Part shown: positions 19,973 to 29,685 of the stretch, in pieces
Layout of the letters: each line of letters begins with the position of its first letter
How positions within the stretch are numbered: the first letter of the stretch is position 1
Assembly: GCA_024639455.1 (NCBI GenBank)
Contig: JAHEIH010000001.1
Span: 124,001 to 188,000, forward strand
Length of the DNA stretch: 64,000 nt
DNA from: Cellvibrionales bacterium
Lineage (GTDB): Bacteria > Pseudomonadota > Gammaproteobacteria > Pseudomonadales > JAHEIH01
Reading direction: 5' to 3'
Program-made: the position numbers and the translations under genes
Notes under the pieces: generated by a model
Told to the model about the DNA's origin: nothing
What the model saw: the letters and a program-made list of their open reading frames with translations, nothing else
Databases searched by the model: none

Positions 19973-21646
19973 ATGTTATCGTTATTTGCTCGATGTTTAC
20001 TGATTGTAAGCCTCATTGTCAGTGTTTCTGTACACGCCAAACCCAATCAATTCGCCCTCGCTGTTCCTGATCACTTCGCCGCTGACGTCGCTGAGCAGGT
20101 GTTTGCCGACGGAGGAAACGCCGTGGACGCCGCCATCGCGGTAGGGTTTAGCTTGGCGGTGACTTATCCCGAGGCCGGCAATTTGGGTGGCGGTGGCTTC
20201 ATGCTGATCTATTTTGAGGGCGAACCCTATTTTATCGATTACCGTGAAATGGCGCCGGGTGCCGCCTTCCCAGAACTGTATCTTAATGAAAATGGCAACG
20301 TGGTAGGTCACCCTTCGCTAGTGGGTCACCGTGCGGCAGGCGTTCCAGGTACGGTCATGGGTATGTGGGAAGCGCATCAACGCTTTGCCACACTGCCTTG
20401 GCAGCGCTTGTTGGCACCGGCTATCAATTTGGCGAAACAGGGCTTTATTGTCCCCGAGCAACTGCAGCAGCACATTGAAGAAAGCCTCGACTTTTTTGCC
20501 CCGACCAACTTTGCCGATTATTACGGTGCGGTTAAAGGTGGCGAACGATTGCAGCAATTGGCGTTAGCGAACACCCTAGAGCGTATTGCTGAGCGTGGAC
20601 CGGATGACTTCTACCACGGCGACACCGCTAAATTATTGGTGGCGAGTATGCAGGCCAACGATGGATTGATCACGATGGATGATTTAGCCAATTATCGCGC
20701 CATTTGGCGAGCGCCAGTGGCGGCCTCGTGGCGCGACAAGACACTGCTAACCGCGCCTCTGCCAAGTTCTGGCGGTATCGCCGTTTCCAGTTTGTTGACT
20801 ATGCGCGACCTGTTGAGCGAGCAATTCAAGGGGCTACCCCACAATAGTGTGTCTTATGTTCATCTACTGGCTGAGATGGAAAAGCGCGTCTATGCCGATC
20901 GCGGCGAATACTTGGGTGATAGCGATTTTGTAGAAGTAGCGGTCAGTGAACTTCTTGACCCAGCCTATATTGCCAAGCGCGCTGCGCAGGTTAACCCAAA
21001 GGCGATAAGTAAAACCGCAAAGGTGCGTCCTGGCTTATACGAAAGCCCGCAGACAACACATTATTCTATTGTCGACGCCGAGGGCAATGCGGTGTCGAAT
21101 ACTTACACGCTCAATTTATCCTTCGGCAGCGGGGCGGTAGTGGAAGGTGCGGGTTTTCTGTTGAATAATGAAATGGACGATTTCAGTATTAAACCAGGCG
21201 TGCCTAACGCCTACGGTGTGATCGGCGGGCGTGCGAATCAAATTCAGCCTGGCAAGCGCATGCTCTCGTCGATGACCCCCACAATCGTGCTGCATGCAAA
21301 TAGTCGTGTAGATATGGTGACCGGTTCTCCCGGTGGTTCTACCATTATCACGACCGTCATGCAGAGTATTCTCAATAACTACGATTTCGCGATGAGTGCT
21401 GAAGACATCGCCGCCGCTGAGCGTGTTCACCACCAGTTGTATCCCGAGAATCTGATTACCTACCATCCCAGTCTTCCGCAGAGCGTCATCGACGGTTTAG
21501 TGGCGATGGGCTATCGCGTCGAGCAGCATCCCTGGACCATGGGGGACTTGCAGGTAGTGTTGCGCAAAGCTGATGGTGATTGGAGCGCCGGGTCCGATCC
21601 ACGCGGGCGCGGTGCAGCTGTGGTTGGGGAAATCACCCTGCAGTGA
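19973..21646 (+). CDS. ggt: gamma-glutamyltranspeptidase
   Basis: A 557-residue periplasmic N-terminal nucleophile hydrolase that cleaves glutathione and other gamma-glutamyl compounds. It has a signal peptide (cleavage after VHAK region, near 23), the substrate region GGNAVDAAIAVGFSLAVTYPEAGNLGGG, the self-cleavage site where the catalytic Thr begins the small subunit (QTTHYSIVDAEGNAVSNT, around residue 362) and the oxyanion motif GSPGGSTIITTV near 445. AGGAATCGCC lies before the ATG. Precursor length fits the family (about 560-580). It follows the flavin monooxygenase closely. Confidence 0.95.
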   Translation: MLSLFARCLLIVSLIVSVSVHAKPNQFALAVPDHFAADVAEQVFADGGNAVDAAIAVGFSLAVTYPEAGNLGGGGFMLIYFEGEPYFIDYREMAPGAAFPELYLNENGNVVGHPSLVGHRAAGVPGTVMGMWEAHQRFATLPWQRLLAPAINLAKQGFIVPEQLQQHIEESLDFFAPTNFADYYGAVKGGERLQQLALANTLERIAERGPDDFYHGDTAKLLVASMQANDGLITMDDLANYRAIWRAPVAASWRDKTLLTAPLPSSGGIAVSSLLTMRDLLSEQFKGLPHNSVSYVHLLAEMEKRVYADRGEYLGDSDFVEVAVSELLDPAYIAKRAAQVNPKAISKTAKVRPGLYESPQTTHYSIVDAEGNAVSNTYTLNLSFGSGAVVEGAGFLLNNEMDDFSIKPGVPNAYGVIGGRANQIQPGKRMLSSMTPTIVLHANSRVDMVTGSPGGSTIITTVMQSILNNYDFAMSAEDIAAAERVHHQLYPENLITYHPSLPQSVIDGLVAMGYRVEQHPWTMGDLQVVLRKADGDWSAGSDPRGRGAAVVGEITLQ

Positions 21647-21707
21647 TTTGTTGTCCTTGAAATACTTTTTATTAGCCCCATCTAATGTAAAGCGATAGGA
21701 GACCCCC

Positions 21708-22148
21708 ATGACCCAAATGATTTCACTGTGCTCACACTGCTTTGCAAAAAACCGCCTCGACAGCGAGCGTATCACCGATAAACCTAAATGCGGCGCCTGC
21801 CACAAGCCATTGCTTGGCAACACGGTGGTTGCCGCTAACGACAAACAGTTCAGTCAATTGATGAGCAATGAAGAATTACCTATGGTGGTAGACTTTTGGG
21901 CGCCGTGGTGTGGACCTTGTCGTTCCTTTGCGCCGACCTTTGAAAGTGTGTCGCGTCAATTCTCTGGCCTCGCCAAATTTGTTAAGGTCAACACCGAGCA
22001 AGCGCAGCAGACGGCGGGGACTATGCGCATACGATCGATACCGACGCTGATGATTATTCACAAGGGTAAGGTGGTCGCCCAACAAGCCGGTGCTATGCCT
22101 GCGACAATGTTTGAGAAATGGTTGCAGCAGTCGTTGCCAAAAGCCTAA
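21708..22148 (+). CDS. trxC: thioredoxin 2 (TrxC)
   Basis: A 146-residue cytoplasmic thioredoxin with the extra N-terminal zinc module that defines TrxC: Cys8, Cys11, Cys28 and Cys31 in two CxxC pairs. The active site WCGPC is at residues 67-71, and the cis-Pro follows in IRSIPTLMI. TrxC reduces disulfides, helps under oxidative stress and can act with Hsp33-like zinc control. AGGAG precedes the ATG. It lies between ggt and yeeN, with 61 and 64 bases of spacing, so it may be a single unit or loosely linked with yeeN. Confidence 0.96.
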   Translation: MTQMISLCSHCFAKNRLDSERITDKPKCGACHKPLLGNTVVAANDKQFSQLMSNEELPMVVDFWAPWCGPCRSFAPTFESVSRQFSGLAKFVKVNTEQAQQTAGTMRIRSIPTLMIIHKGKVVAQQAGAMPATMFEKWLQQSLPKA

Positions 22149-22212
22149 AAACGATGCCCAAAGCGGCAGGTTTGGGGTAGAATCGCCGCCATCAAAAAAC
22201 AGGAGATCGACA

Positions 22213-22938
22213 ATGGGACGCGCTTACCAGAACCGTAAGGATTCCATGGCGAAAACCTCGGATATGAAAGCCAAGGTTTACAGCCGCTACGGCCGCGAAA
22301 TTTACATGTGTGCAAAGACTGGGGGTACTGACCCCTCGGGTAACCTAACACTGCGTGGATTGATGGATCGCGCCAAAAAAGAACAAGTACCCAGCCATGT
22401 TATTGAGAAAGCACTCGACAAAGCTAAAGGTGCTGGCGGTGAAGACTTTAACCCCGCTCGTTATGAGGGTTTTGGCCCCGGCAATTGCATGGTGATCGTG
22501 GAGTGTTTGACCGACAACCCCAACCGTACTTTTGGCGATGTGCGCCAGTGCTTTACCAAGACTAAGAGCAAGATTGGTACGCCCGGTGTTGCCTCTCACA
22601 TGTTCGATCACGCGGCTGTGTTCGCCTTTGCTGGGCAAGACGAGGACGCCGTGTTGGACGTCTTGATGGAAGCTGACGTCGATGTCATGGATATCGAAGC
22701 CGATGAAGACGGTATGTTGTCAGTGATGGTTCCACCTAATGAACAGCATAAAGCGCGTGTCGCATTAAACGACGCCTTCGAAGGCATTGACTTTGAAATG
22801 GATGAAGTACAGTTTTTGCCCAAGGGTGAGACCCCTATCGCGGAGGAAGATGTCGAGATGTTCAACAAGTTCATCGACATGCTGAACTTCCTCGACGATG
22901 TGCAACATGTCTTTACCGACGCAAAACTTCCCGAATAA
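22213..22938 (+). CDS. yeeN: YebC/PmpR-family protein, YeeN type
   Basis: A 241-residue YebC/TACO1-family protein. MGRAYQNRKDSMAKTSDMKAKVYSRYGREIY and RYEGFGPGNCMVIVE match the YeeN branch more than YebC (MAGHSKWANI). Family members help ribosomes pass poly-proline stretches, and some were described as transcription regulators; which applies to YeeN is less clear. AGGAG at 22201-22205 is 7 bases before the ATG at 22213, so the longer open frame from 22090 (inside trxC) is not used. It ends with an acidic stretch, as in relatives, and is followed by a bidirectional terminator. Confidence 0.92.
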   Translation: MGRAYQNRKDSMAKTSDMKAKVYSRYGREIYMCAKTGGTDPSGNLTLRGLMDRAKKEQVPSHVIEKALDKAKGAGGEDFNPARYEGFGPGNCMVIVECLTDNPNRTFGDVRQCFTKTKSKIGTPGVASHMFDHAAVFAFAGQDEDAVLDVLMEADVDVMDIEADEDGMLSVMVPPNEQHKARVALNDAFEGIDFEMDEVQFLPKGETPIAEEDVEMFNKFIDMLNFLDDVQHVFTDAKLPE

Positions 22939-22948
22939 GTCTTTGGTA

Positions 22949-22976
22949 CAAAAAAGGGCGACCAAGGGTCGCCCTT
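22949..22976. terminator. bidirectional terminator between yeeN and prpE
   Basis: AAGGGCGAC (22954-22962) pairs with GTCGCCCTT (22968-22976), with a 5-base loop. The run of A before it serves as the T tract for the minus-strand gene; on the plus side the T run is weak. Confidence 0.85.
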
Positions 22977-22987
22977 GTCGTTTCAGG

Positions 22988-24883
22988 CTATTTGGCTTGA
23001 ATCATGCCGTGTTCTGTCATCAGCGCTTCGATCTCTGTAATCGAGGCCGGGTCGTCAATGGTTGAAGGAATGGAGTAATCCTTACCGTCGGCGATCTGGC
23101 GCAGTAATTTGCGCAGAATTTTTCCTGAACGGGTTTTGGGCAAGCGTTGTGCAATGAGAGCTCGCTTGAAGCAGGCGATGGCACCAATATCGCGGCGAAC
23201 CATAGCCACTAATTCTGCTTGCAACGTCTCTTGATCGATATCGCTGCCATCTTTCAACAACACAAGCCCGATGGGTTCTTGGCCCTTGAGTTCATCGTGG
23301 ATACCAATCACCGCACATTCTGCAACGGCAGGGTGGTCGGCCACAATCTCCTCCATTTCTCCGGTGGATAAACGGTGACCAGCAACATTGATAACGTCAT
23401 CGGTGCGACCCATGATAAATACGTAACCGTCATCGTCTTTATAGCCGCCATCGCCTGAACAGTAATAGCCTGGGAATTCGCTTAGATAGCCTTCTTGAAA
23501 GCGATTAAAATCGCCCCAAACGGTAGGCAGACAACTGGGGGGCATGGGTAATTTAACCGCGATATTACCCTGTTGACCGGGGGGCAGTTCATTGCCGCTG
23601 TCGTCGAGAACGCGCACATCAAAGCCAGGTGAGGGCAGGGTGGCAGAGCCCGGCTTGGGTGGCATGGGCTCAACGCCCATCAGGTTTCCACAAATGGCCC
23701 AGCCTGTTTCGGTTTGCCACCAGTGGTCAACGACGGGCTTCTTGGTTTTCTCAACTGCCCAGTAGTAAGTGGGGGGATCTAAGCGTTCGCCAGCCATGAA
23801 AATGGTGTGCAGTTTGCTCAGGTCGTACTGGCCGATCTCTTGTCCCTCGGGGTCTTCTTTTTTGATGGCGCGGAAGGCCGTCGGGGCGGCAAATAGCACG
23901 CTTACCTGGTGTTCCGCGCACACGCGCCAAAAAGCTCCCGCATCTGGGGTCTTCACTGGCTTCCCTTCATACATCACGGTGGTACAGCCAGCTAATAACG
24001 GTCCGTAGACGATGTAGGAATGCCCAACTACCCATCCCACATCCGATGCCGCCCAGAAAACATCGCCCGCCTCAACGTTGTAGATTGCTTTCATAGAGTA
24101 GTTAAGCGCGGTGGCGTGTCCGCCGTTGTCGCGCACCACCCCCTTGGGTTTACCCGTTGTTCCCGACGTGTACAAAATATAGAGCGGATCGGTGCCTTTG
24201 ACGCTGACTGGATCTGCTGCACTTGCCTTGGTCATCTCTTCCAGCCAATCAAAATCGCGTCCGGCGATCATGCTGGCGTTGGCTTGTGGGCGTTGCAATA
24301 CGATGGTGGCTGAGGGTTTGTGGTTCGCGAATTCGATCGCCTTATCCAGCATCGGTTTGTATTCGATAACCTTAGCGACTTCGATACCACAGCTGGCCGA
24401 GACGATAACCTTGGGGGTAGCGTCATCGATGCGCACTGCCAATTCATTGGGAGCAAAGCCACCAAATACCACCGAGTGTACGGCGCCTAGGCGGGCAACC
24501 GCCAACATGGCGACCGCGGCCTCGGGGATCATCGGCATGTAAATTACCACGCGATCGCCTTTTTCTACCCCGTGATTTTGAAGTACGCCGGCAAATTGGG
24601 CGACCCAGTCTCTCATTTCGGCGTAGCTATATTTTTGTTGTTGGCCGGTGACTGGTGAATCGTAGATCAAGGCCGTGCGACCACCGTTGCCCGCTTCTAC
24701 GTGTGCATCCAGTGCCATGTAACTGGTGTTCATCTCACCATCTGCAAACCAGCGGTCAATGCCGTTTTCATCCTTGCTGAGTACTTGGGTGGCAGGTTTG
24801 TACCAGGGCAAGGCGGCCGCTTTGCTCGCCCAAAAGGCTTCTGGGGTATCAATCGATGCTATGTATTCGCTTTGGTAAGACAT
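22988..24883 (-). CDS. prpE: propionate--CoA ligase (PrpE-like)
   Basis: A 631-residue acyl-adenylate-forming CoA ligase. The ATP motif is ILYTSGTTGKPKGVVRDNGGH; the WWQTETGW block, YCSGDGGYKDDDGYVFIMGRTDDVI and the C-terminal catalytic Lys in LPKTRSGKILRK are intact. RDNGGHATAL and the overall size place it with PrpE rather than Acs, so propionate is the most likely substrate; acrylate or acetate could also be used. The start at 24883 has GAGGAAA just upstream and begins MSYQSEYI as in PrpE. The gene stands alone; the acrylyl-CoA reductase at 40463 may act in the same three-carbon pathway (inference). Confidence 0.9.
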   Translation of the reverse strand: MSYQSEYIASIDTPEAFWASKAAALPWYKPATQVLSKDENGIDRWFADGEMNTSYMALDAHVEAGNGGRTALIYDSPVTGQQQKYSYAEMRDWVAQFAGVLQNHGVEKGDRVVIYMPMIPEAAVAMLAVARLGAVHSVVFGGFAPNELAVRIDDATPKVIVSASCGIEVAKVIEYKPMLDKAIEFANHKPSATIVLQRPQANASMIAGRDFDWLEEMTKASAADPVSVKGTDPLYILYTSGTTGKPKGVVRDNGGHATALNYSMKAIYNVEAGDVFWAASDVGWVVGHSYIVYGPLLAGCTTVMYEGKPVKTPDAGAFWRVCAEHQVSVLFAAPTAFRAIKKEDPEGQEIGQYDLSKLHTIFMAGERLDPPTYYWAVEKTKKPVVDHWWQTETGWAICGNLMGVEPMPPKPGSATLPSPGFDVRVLDDSGNELPPGQQGNIAVKLPMPPSCLPTVWGDFNRFQEGYLSEFPGYYCSGDGGYKDDDGYVFIMGRTDDVINVAGHRLSTGEMEEIVADHPAVAECAVIGIHDELKGQEPIGLVLLKDGSDIDQETLQAELVAMVRRDIGAIACFKRALIAQRLPKTRSGKILRKLLRQIADGKDYSIPSTIDDPASITEIEALMTEHGMIQAK

Positions 24884-25024
24884 GCAGGGTTTCCTCAGGC
24901 GGGTAGTCAACGTATCTCAATACGTTAACCACAAATGCCTCTTTTGAATATTCGACTTATGGCGAATGCCATCCCTAATGCGATTATTGCCTGTTACAAT
25001 AAACCTTTTTTAGAGATCTCTCCG

Positions 25025-26395
25025 GTGAGTAACACAACCTGTCCATGGCGCCTCGAGTTGCGACACTATATTCGCATTGCTTGGCCACTCGTTTTGAACA
25101 ATCTTGCTATGGCTGGTATGCAGTTCGCTGATACTGTCATGGCGGGCCAGTTGGGAGCTGAGGCGCTGGCGACTGTGGCGGTCGGTTCCGCCGTGTGGTT
25201 TTTCTGTTTTTGTTTTTCCATGGGTTTATTAATGGCGTTGTCGGCCAGTATTGCTCATTGTTTTGGTGCAAAGCGGCCATTGGCAATTGGTGAGTATGCT
25301 CGCCAGGGTGCCAGCATAGCCCTTCTAATGGCAGTGGGGGTGCTGGTGTTTGCCCAGTTGGGTGTGGCGAGATTTTTCGACGCGGTTGCTATCGATGCCA
25401 GTTTTAGAGCTAGTGCGGTTAACTACGTTAAGGCGATCAGCTTTGGTGCACCGGCCATGTTTTTATTTTTGGTGATGCGCTACATCACCGAAGGCATTGG
25501 TGAAACCCGCCCCATTATGGTGGCGACCGTGTTCCAGTTGGTTTGCAACGTCGTACTCAATTATTGCTTTATCTTCGGTAATTTGGGGGCACCAGCGATG
25601 GGGGCGGTGGGCGCTGGCGTCGCAAGTGCAATTACCATGAGCCTGACAGCTGTGGGAATGCTGTTGTACTTGTGTTGGCATCCGCGCTACCAACCCTACC
25701 AGCTTTGGCGGGGGCGTTGGCTGCCCGTTTGGAGCTTACAGCGCGAGCTCTGGTGGCTCGGTTTGCCTATGGCGATTGGTATCTCGGCTGAAGTAGGGTT
25801 GTTTAATGCCGTGGCGCTGCTGATGGGTAGCCTAGGAGCTACCGCCGCGGCTGCCAATCAAATTGCCATCAACTTTGCGTCCACCACCTTTATGATCCCC
25901 ATGGCGATTGGCGCGGCAGCCACAGTGCGTGTGGGGCATTTGCTTGGCGCGGACCGACACAAAGACGCACGTTACGCGGCCTGGTTTGCAGTCTGGCTGT
26001 GTACCGGGATTATGGCGGTTGCAGCCGTGCTAATGCTATTTACCCGCGATGCCCTCGTCACGTGGTACACCCCTGTGGCGTCGGTGGGGGCGGTCGCCAT
26101 CGATATGCTGGCCATAGCCGCGATTTTCCAAGTCGTCGATGGTCTGCAGGTGGGCGCGGCTGGCGCACTACGAGCGTATAAAGATACCCGCGTACCGATG
26201 GTTATTAGCTTGTTTGCCTACTGGGCGTGTGCTTTTCCGGCGGCCTATGTGTTTGTCATTGTTTTGCAGCGGCCAGCAGCTAATGTATGGTGGGGATTCG
26301 TCATCGGGCTAGGGTTGGCGGCCCTGTTGTTGAGTCAGCGCTTGCGTATCATCGCTAATCGACGTATTCCTAGCCCAGCGCCTCAATCGGTTTGA
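25025..26395 (+). CDS. MATE family efflux transporter (NorM-like)
   Basis: A 456-residue protein with about 12 membrane segments, which exports cationic drugs or metabolites in exchange for Na+ or H+. The first half opens IAWPLVLNNLAMAGMQFADTVMAGQLG, the second half PMAIGISAEVGLFNAVALLMG, the two-fold MATE pattern. A GTG at 25025 is taken as start because it gives the usual MATE length and because the preceding stretch contains a promoter-like TACAAT at 24995-25000. An ATG at 24935 would add 30 residues. The 3' end overlaps the convergent patatin gene by 26 bases. Confidence 0.88.
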   Translation: MSNTTCPWRLELRHYIRIAWPLVLNNLAMAGMQFADTVMAGQLGAEALATVAVGSAVWFFCFCFSMGLLMALSASIAHCFGAKRPLAIGEYARQGASIALLMAVGVLVFAQLGVARFFDAVAIDASFRASAVNYVKAISFGAPAMFLFLVMRYITEGIGETRPIMVATVFQLVCNVVLNYCFIFGNLGAPAMGAVGAGVASAITMSLTAVGMLLYLCWHPRYQPYQLWRGRWLPVWSLQRELWWLGLPMAIGISAEVGLFNAVALLMGSLGATAAAANQIAINFASTTFMIPMAIGAAATVRVGHLLGADRHKDARYAAWFAVWLCTGIMAVAAVLMLFTRDALVTWYTPVASVGAVAIDMLAIAAIFQVVDGLQVGAAGALRAYKDTRVPMVISLFAYWACAFPAAYVFVIVLQRPAANVWWGFVIGLGLAALLLSQRLRIIANRRIPSPAPQSV

Positions 26396-27428
26396 CGTCT
26401 TGCCAGTCCTGTCTGTGTAGCCGGTCATGAAAGGCGTCGGCGAGACGAGAGCTCTCTGCTTGAACAGTTCGCCAAAAGCGCTCGCGCTCTTTATCTTCGA
26501 GTTCAGCAAAGTCTTGACGATCGGGTATCTTGCCGTAGGGTAGTTGCCCGATAAATGTCTCGCTTGGTGCTAGCACAATAGTGTTCTGGTAGTGCTCGCT
26601 GCGTATTTTGCGTTGACCAAACTTATCAAACCACGCGGGTCGAGGGTTGTTGTTGAAGTGGGGGTATAGGCATAGCCCTTCACCGGGATCGACATCAAAA
26701 TGGTAATCGACAATGCCGCCGTCGCGGTAGCAGCCCGCAGGTGCCCCGGGAATATCATAAATACCCTCCATCACCATGGGGATAGAGCCGGAGGCGAGCG
26801 CGGCTAAATACAAGTTCTTTTCGCTCAAGCTGACATAGCGCGTTCGCAGGGGGTATTTTTCTTCGAAGTGCATCGGTTGACCGGTGAAGAAAATAACGCG
26901 TTCAAAGGGAATATCTAGCCAGCGGCGCGACATGCGATTGAGCGCGAACCCGCCTAGCATTCCCAACCCTTGCAGAGCACTCTGTTCTTTGCCAGCAAGA
27001 CCGTGACATCTGGTCGTGACAATGCTAAGCGCACGGTGAGGATTACGAAGTATTTGCTGCTGCCCGTCTTCGCCGAACAATTGCTGTAGCAGGATATGGG
27101 CAGAGGCAGTAATGTCGGCAGGGCTAGGTTTGTTGTTATAGCGCGTGTTGGTATAGGCATCGGCAAAGCGCTGAATGGCGGCGCTAGGGTTTTGTTGTGC
27201 ATAACAGCAAGCGCGCATCGCGCCGGCGCTAGAACCCATGATGTTCAGCGCTTGCTGATCCTCAAAGAACCCTTGAGTGAGATATTGATCCAAGCCAAAG
27301 AGTACCATCCACTTAGGCCCCCCGCTGGCGGCAAGCATGTGTTTTACGTCACTGGCACACAGCCCATATTGCGCCAAGTGTTGGCGTGCGTTGTGTCCCG
27401 CATAGATATTTAAATCTTTATTTTTCAT
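26370..27428 (-). CDS. patatin-like phospholipase family protein
   Basis: A 352-residue protein of the patatin fold. The nucleophile motif GSSAG occurs in NIMGSSAGAMRACCYA near residue 90, and the catalytic Asp sits in YRDGGIVDYHF near 245, so the Ser-Asp dyad is present. The oxyanion Gly-rich loop is probably AASGGPKWMVLFG near residue 32. It has no signal peptide, so it is likely cytoplasmic or peripheral. The start at 27428 is preferred because the longer frame to 27506 overlaps the divergent sensor gene at 27498. Substrate unknown. Confidence 0.82.
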   Translation of the reverse strand: MKNKDLNIYAGHNARQHLAQYGLCASDVKHMLAASGGPKWMVLFGLDQYLTQGFFEDQQALNIMGSSAGAMRACCYAQQNPSAAIQRFADAYTNTRYNNKPSPADITASAHILLQQLFGEDGQQQILRNPHRALSIVTTRCHGLAGKEQSALQGLGMLGGFALNRMSRRWLDIPFERVIFFTGQPMHFEEKYPLRTRYVSLSEKNLYLAALASGSIPMVMEGIYDIPGAPAGCYRDGGIVDYHFDVDPGEGLCLYPHFNNNPRPAWFDKFGQRKIRSEHYQNTIVLAPSETFIGQLPYGKIPDRQDFAELEDKERERFWRTVQAESSRLADAFHDRLHRQDWQDVKPIEALG

Positions 27429-27497
27429 GCACTTTTTGTCGGCTGTGTTAGTATCAAAATAGTGCCTAACTATATCACCAAGCGTCGCGGAGCATAA

Positions 27498-29330
27498 GTG
27501 AAACACGGCTTAAATCAAGCATTCAGTCTGACCCGATTCTGGTTGAAATTATCTAGCCCAGTGCGGGTGTGTGTGATTGCCAGCTGTATGATGGTGATAT
27601 TCGTGTTGTTGGCGTTTTTTCTGGTTGCGCAACAAAACGTTGCCCGTCAAGCGAGTGTCACTAATGTACAATCGGAGGCGGCGGCGGCAGAGCTTGATAG
27701 CTACTTTAGCCGCCTCAGTTACAGCATCCACATCGCTGCTAAGGACCAAGACCTAGCGCGTATGCCGGTGGATATTATGTATTTTGGTTATGCCAAGCAG
27801 CGATTGAGTGAGCTGGTAGGTAACGACGAGGCTATCGTTGGCGCTTTTGTCGTCGACGGTAGTCAATACGTGTTGGAGGGAAGTCCCATTGAAACGTTGG
27901 GTATCCGCTCCAAGCGTGTCAATAAAATAACCTCAGAAATGTTTCAATATGAATCTCTTCGGCCTACTAAACCCACCTTGTATTTAATACCCCGAGATGA
28001 CGTCGAATTTTTATTGCCTCTGACATCCAATGCCTCCAGTTGGTTGTTGTTTGGGGCGCCTCTAGTGTTAGAGCGTAATGATTTTTTATCGCCATCCGAA
28101 CATACAGGGGTGCTTTGGGTGGCCATTGATATTGTCAGCCTATTGGAGACGCAATTGGCGGGAGCCGATCTTCTGCTTGGGGGCTATAAGGTACACAGTA
28201 TGAATGTCATTGATCCCAAAATCACGCCCGATGTAGTTGTTTCTCCTAATACTCCTATCCTTTATGACGGCAAAGTCGCGCGGTTACATCTTTATTTACA
28301 GAGTCAGGGGGGACTGGCGTGGTGGGCGTTTATGCCCTGGATGTTGCTGTTGTTGCTCGCGCTTAGTATCGTCGGGTTGTACCTTTTTTCCAATCGCGAG
28401 CAGGCGCGCTTGATACACGCGACAACCAATATTGCAGATAACACGTCCCCTATACTTAGCGCAGATCTAAGCGCAATAAAGGCACTTGTCGAAAACAATT
28501 CCATGCAAAGTAGCCTAGTGTCTCAGCAACTCCTATCAGACAAGGCTTCGTCGATTGAAAGCGAGACGCGTGAAAACAGTTTTCGTAGCGTGGCTAAAGT
28601 GCTGCAGCGTAGATTAGATGATCCGTTATTAAAACTCAGTCTGGCCAGTTCAGTTTTGCAGCAGTACAGCAGCGATCGAGCCCTATTGCCCGTGATGGAA
28701 GATCTTCAGCAAGCATTGGAGGATATTCAGAGCAGTAGCCAGCAGTTACAAGTGGCGCTGAGTGGGGAAGTGATGAAGAGCCTGCATAATCCACGCGAAG
28801 TCATGCTAGAAAAACTATTAGCTAATTTTTATAGCGCATGCCGCACACAGGGTAAAGATGTGATCTTTATTGTTGACCCAGTGTTGCATAGCCGAGTCAT
28901 GGTGTCAGCTGAAGCCTTGGAAGAAATATTAATGGCGACAGTGCGTTCAAAAGATATCGCCACCTTTGGCGACAGATTTGTGCTTCAATTGGTGGCGCTA
29001 GAGAGTAATGAGCGGCAACAAGTTGTACGGTTTGTTTTTTTCAATGATCTATACCAGGCAGACGCTTCAAATATTACTCTGCCAGAGTATATTCCAAACA
29101 ATACCAATAGATGGTCTAAAATTAGTTCAATCATGAGTGATTTAGATCTGCGTTTAGCCGCGATCTATCTTCAAGTGCTTAAAGGCAGCTTAGGCAGGAT
29201 TGAGCATGAAACGATAGGCGCACTAGTATATTTCGATATACCTCTGCATGTGCTAGATGCCGACATGGTGATGAGTAACCTCAGCATGAATCTTTCAACG
29301 ACTTTGAGGAACATTAAGCATGACCAATAA
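27498..29330 (+). CDS. membrane sensor with degenerate histidine-kinase core
   Basis: A 610-residue protein starting with GTG (GGAG 5 bases upstream). TM1 is about 22-44, a periplasmic domain spans roughly 45-263, TM2 is about 265-287. The cytoplasmic part has a DHp-like helix VAKVLQRRLDDPLLKLSL (355-372), where the phospho-acceptor His of HELRTPL is Arg or Gln. The ATPase-like region (EALEEILMATVRSKDIATFGD) lacks the N-box Asn and shows no DxGxG or GxGLGL boxes. It is therefore probably a pseudokinase. It is first of four overlapping genes with an Hpt protein, a solute-binding protein and a hybrid receiver protein, suggesting it relays periplasmic ligand binding. Confidence 0.82.
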   Translation: MKHGLNQAFSLTRFWLKLSSPVRVCVIASCMMVIFVLLAFFLVAQQNVARQASVTNVQSEAAAAELDSYFSRLSYSIHIAAKDQDLARMPVDIMYFGYAKQRLSELVGNDEAIVGAFVVDGSQYVLEGSPIETLGIRSKRVNKITSEMFQYESLRPTKPTLYLIPRDDVEFLLPLTSNASSWLLFGAPLVLERNDFLSPSEHTGVLWVAIDIVSLLETQLAGADLLLGGYKVHSMNVIDPKITPDVVVSPNTPILYDGKVARLHLYLQSQGGLAWWAFMPWMLLLLLALSIVGLYLFSNREQARLIHATTNIADNTSPILSADLSAIKALVENNSMQSSLVSQQLLSDKASSIESETRENSFRSVAKVLQRRLDDPLLKLSLASSVLQQYSSDRALLPVMEDLQQALEDIQSSSQQLQVALSGEVMKSLHNPREVMLEKLLANFYSACRTQGKDVIFIVDPVLHSRVMVSAEALEEILMATVRSKDIATFGDRFVLQLVALESNERQQVVRFVFFNDLYQADASNITLPEYIPNNTNRWSKISSIMSDLDLRLAAIYLQVLKGSLGRIEHETIGALVYFDIPLHVLDADMVMSNLSMNLSTTLRNIKHDQ

Positions 29331-29685
29331 GCATCTTGATTTGGCCAAGGTCATGGATTGCTATGGGGGTAGTCCACAGGTACTCATTAAAACCCTGCGC
29401 CGAATTCATAGTACATTGCCGACGGAGTGGCAGCTATTTTTAACGTGTTGTGACACAAGCGATTTCAATCAGGCCTCGGTTGTTTCACACCGAATGGCGG
29501 GGACGCTTTCGATGGTTGGCGCCACTGAATTTGCCGATCTCATGCGAAGAATTTCACACGTTACTAAAGAAAACCGTGCGGTACCTACTGAATTGTTAGC
29601 TAGAGCAATAACGTATTACGACGCAGTGCTGGTGGAAATAGATAGCTTTGTTGCCCGTTTTCCCCTCGAGGCCAGTCCAAAATGA
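29320..29685 (+). CDS. stand-alone Hpt phosphotransfer protein
   Basis: A 121-residue helical protein matching the Hpt fold. The motif VVSHRMAGTLSMVGATEFADLMRRIS places the phospho-His at H57, with the usual nine-residue spacing to the VGA turn and the following helix. It overlaps the sensor gene by 11 bases and the solute-binding-protein gene by 4 bases (ATGA), so all are co-translated. It is the only complete phospho-His site in this cluster and would pass phosphate to or from the receiver of the hybrid protein at 30844 (inference). No membrane segment or signal peptide. Confidence 0.85.
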   Translation: MTNKHLDLAKVMDCYGGSPQVLIKTLRRIHSTLPTEWQLFLTCCDTSDFNQASVVSHRMAGTLSMVGATEFADLMRRISHVTKENRAVPTELLARAITYYDAVLVEIDSFVARFPLEASPK

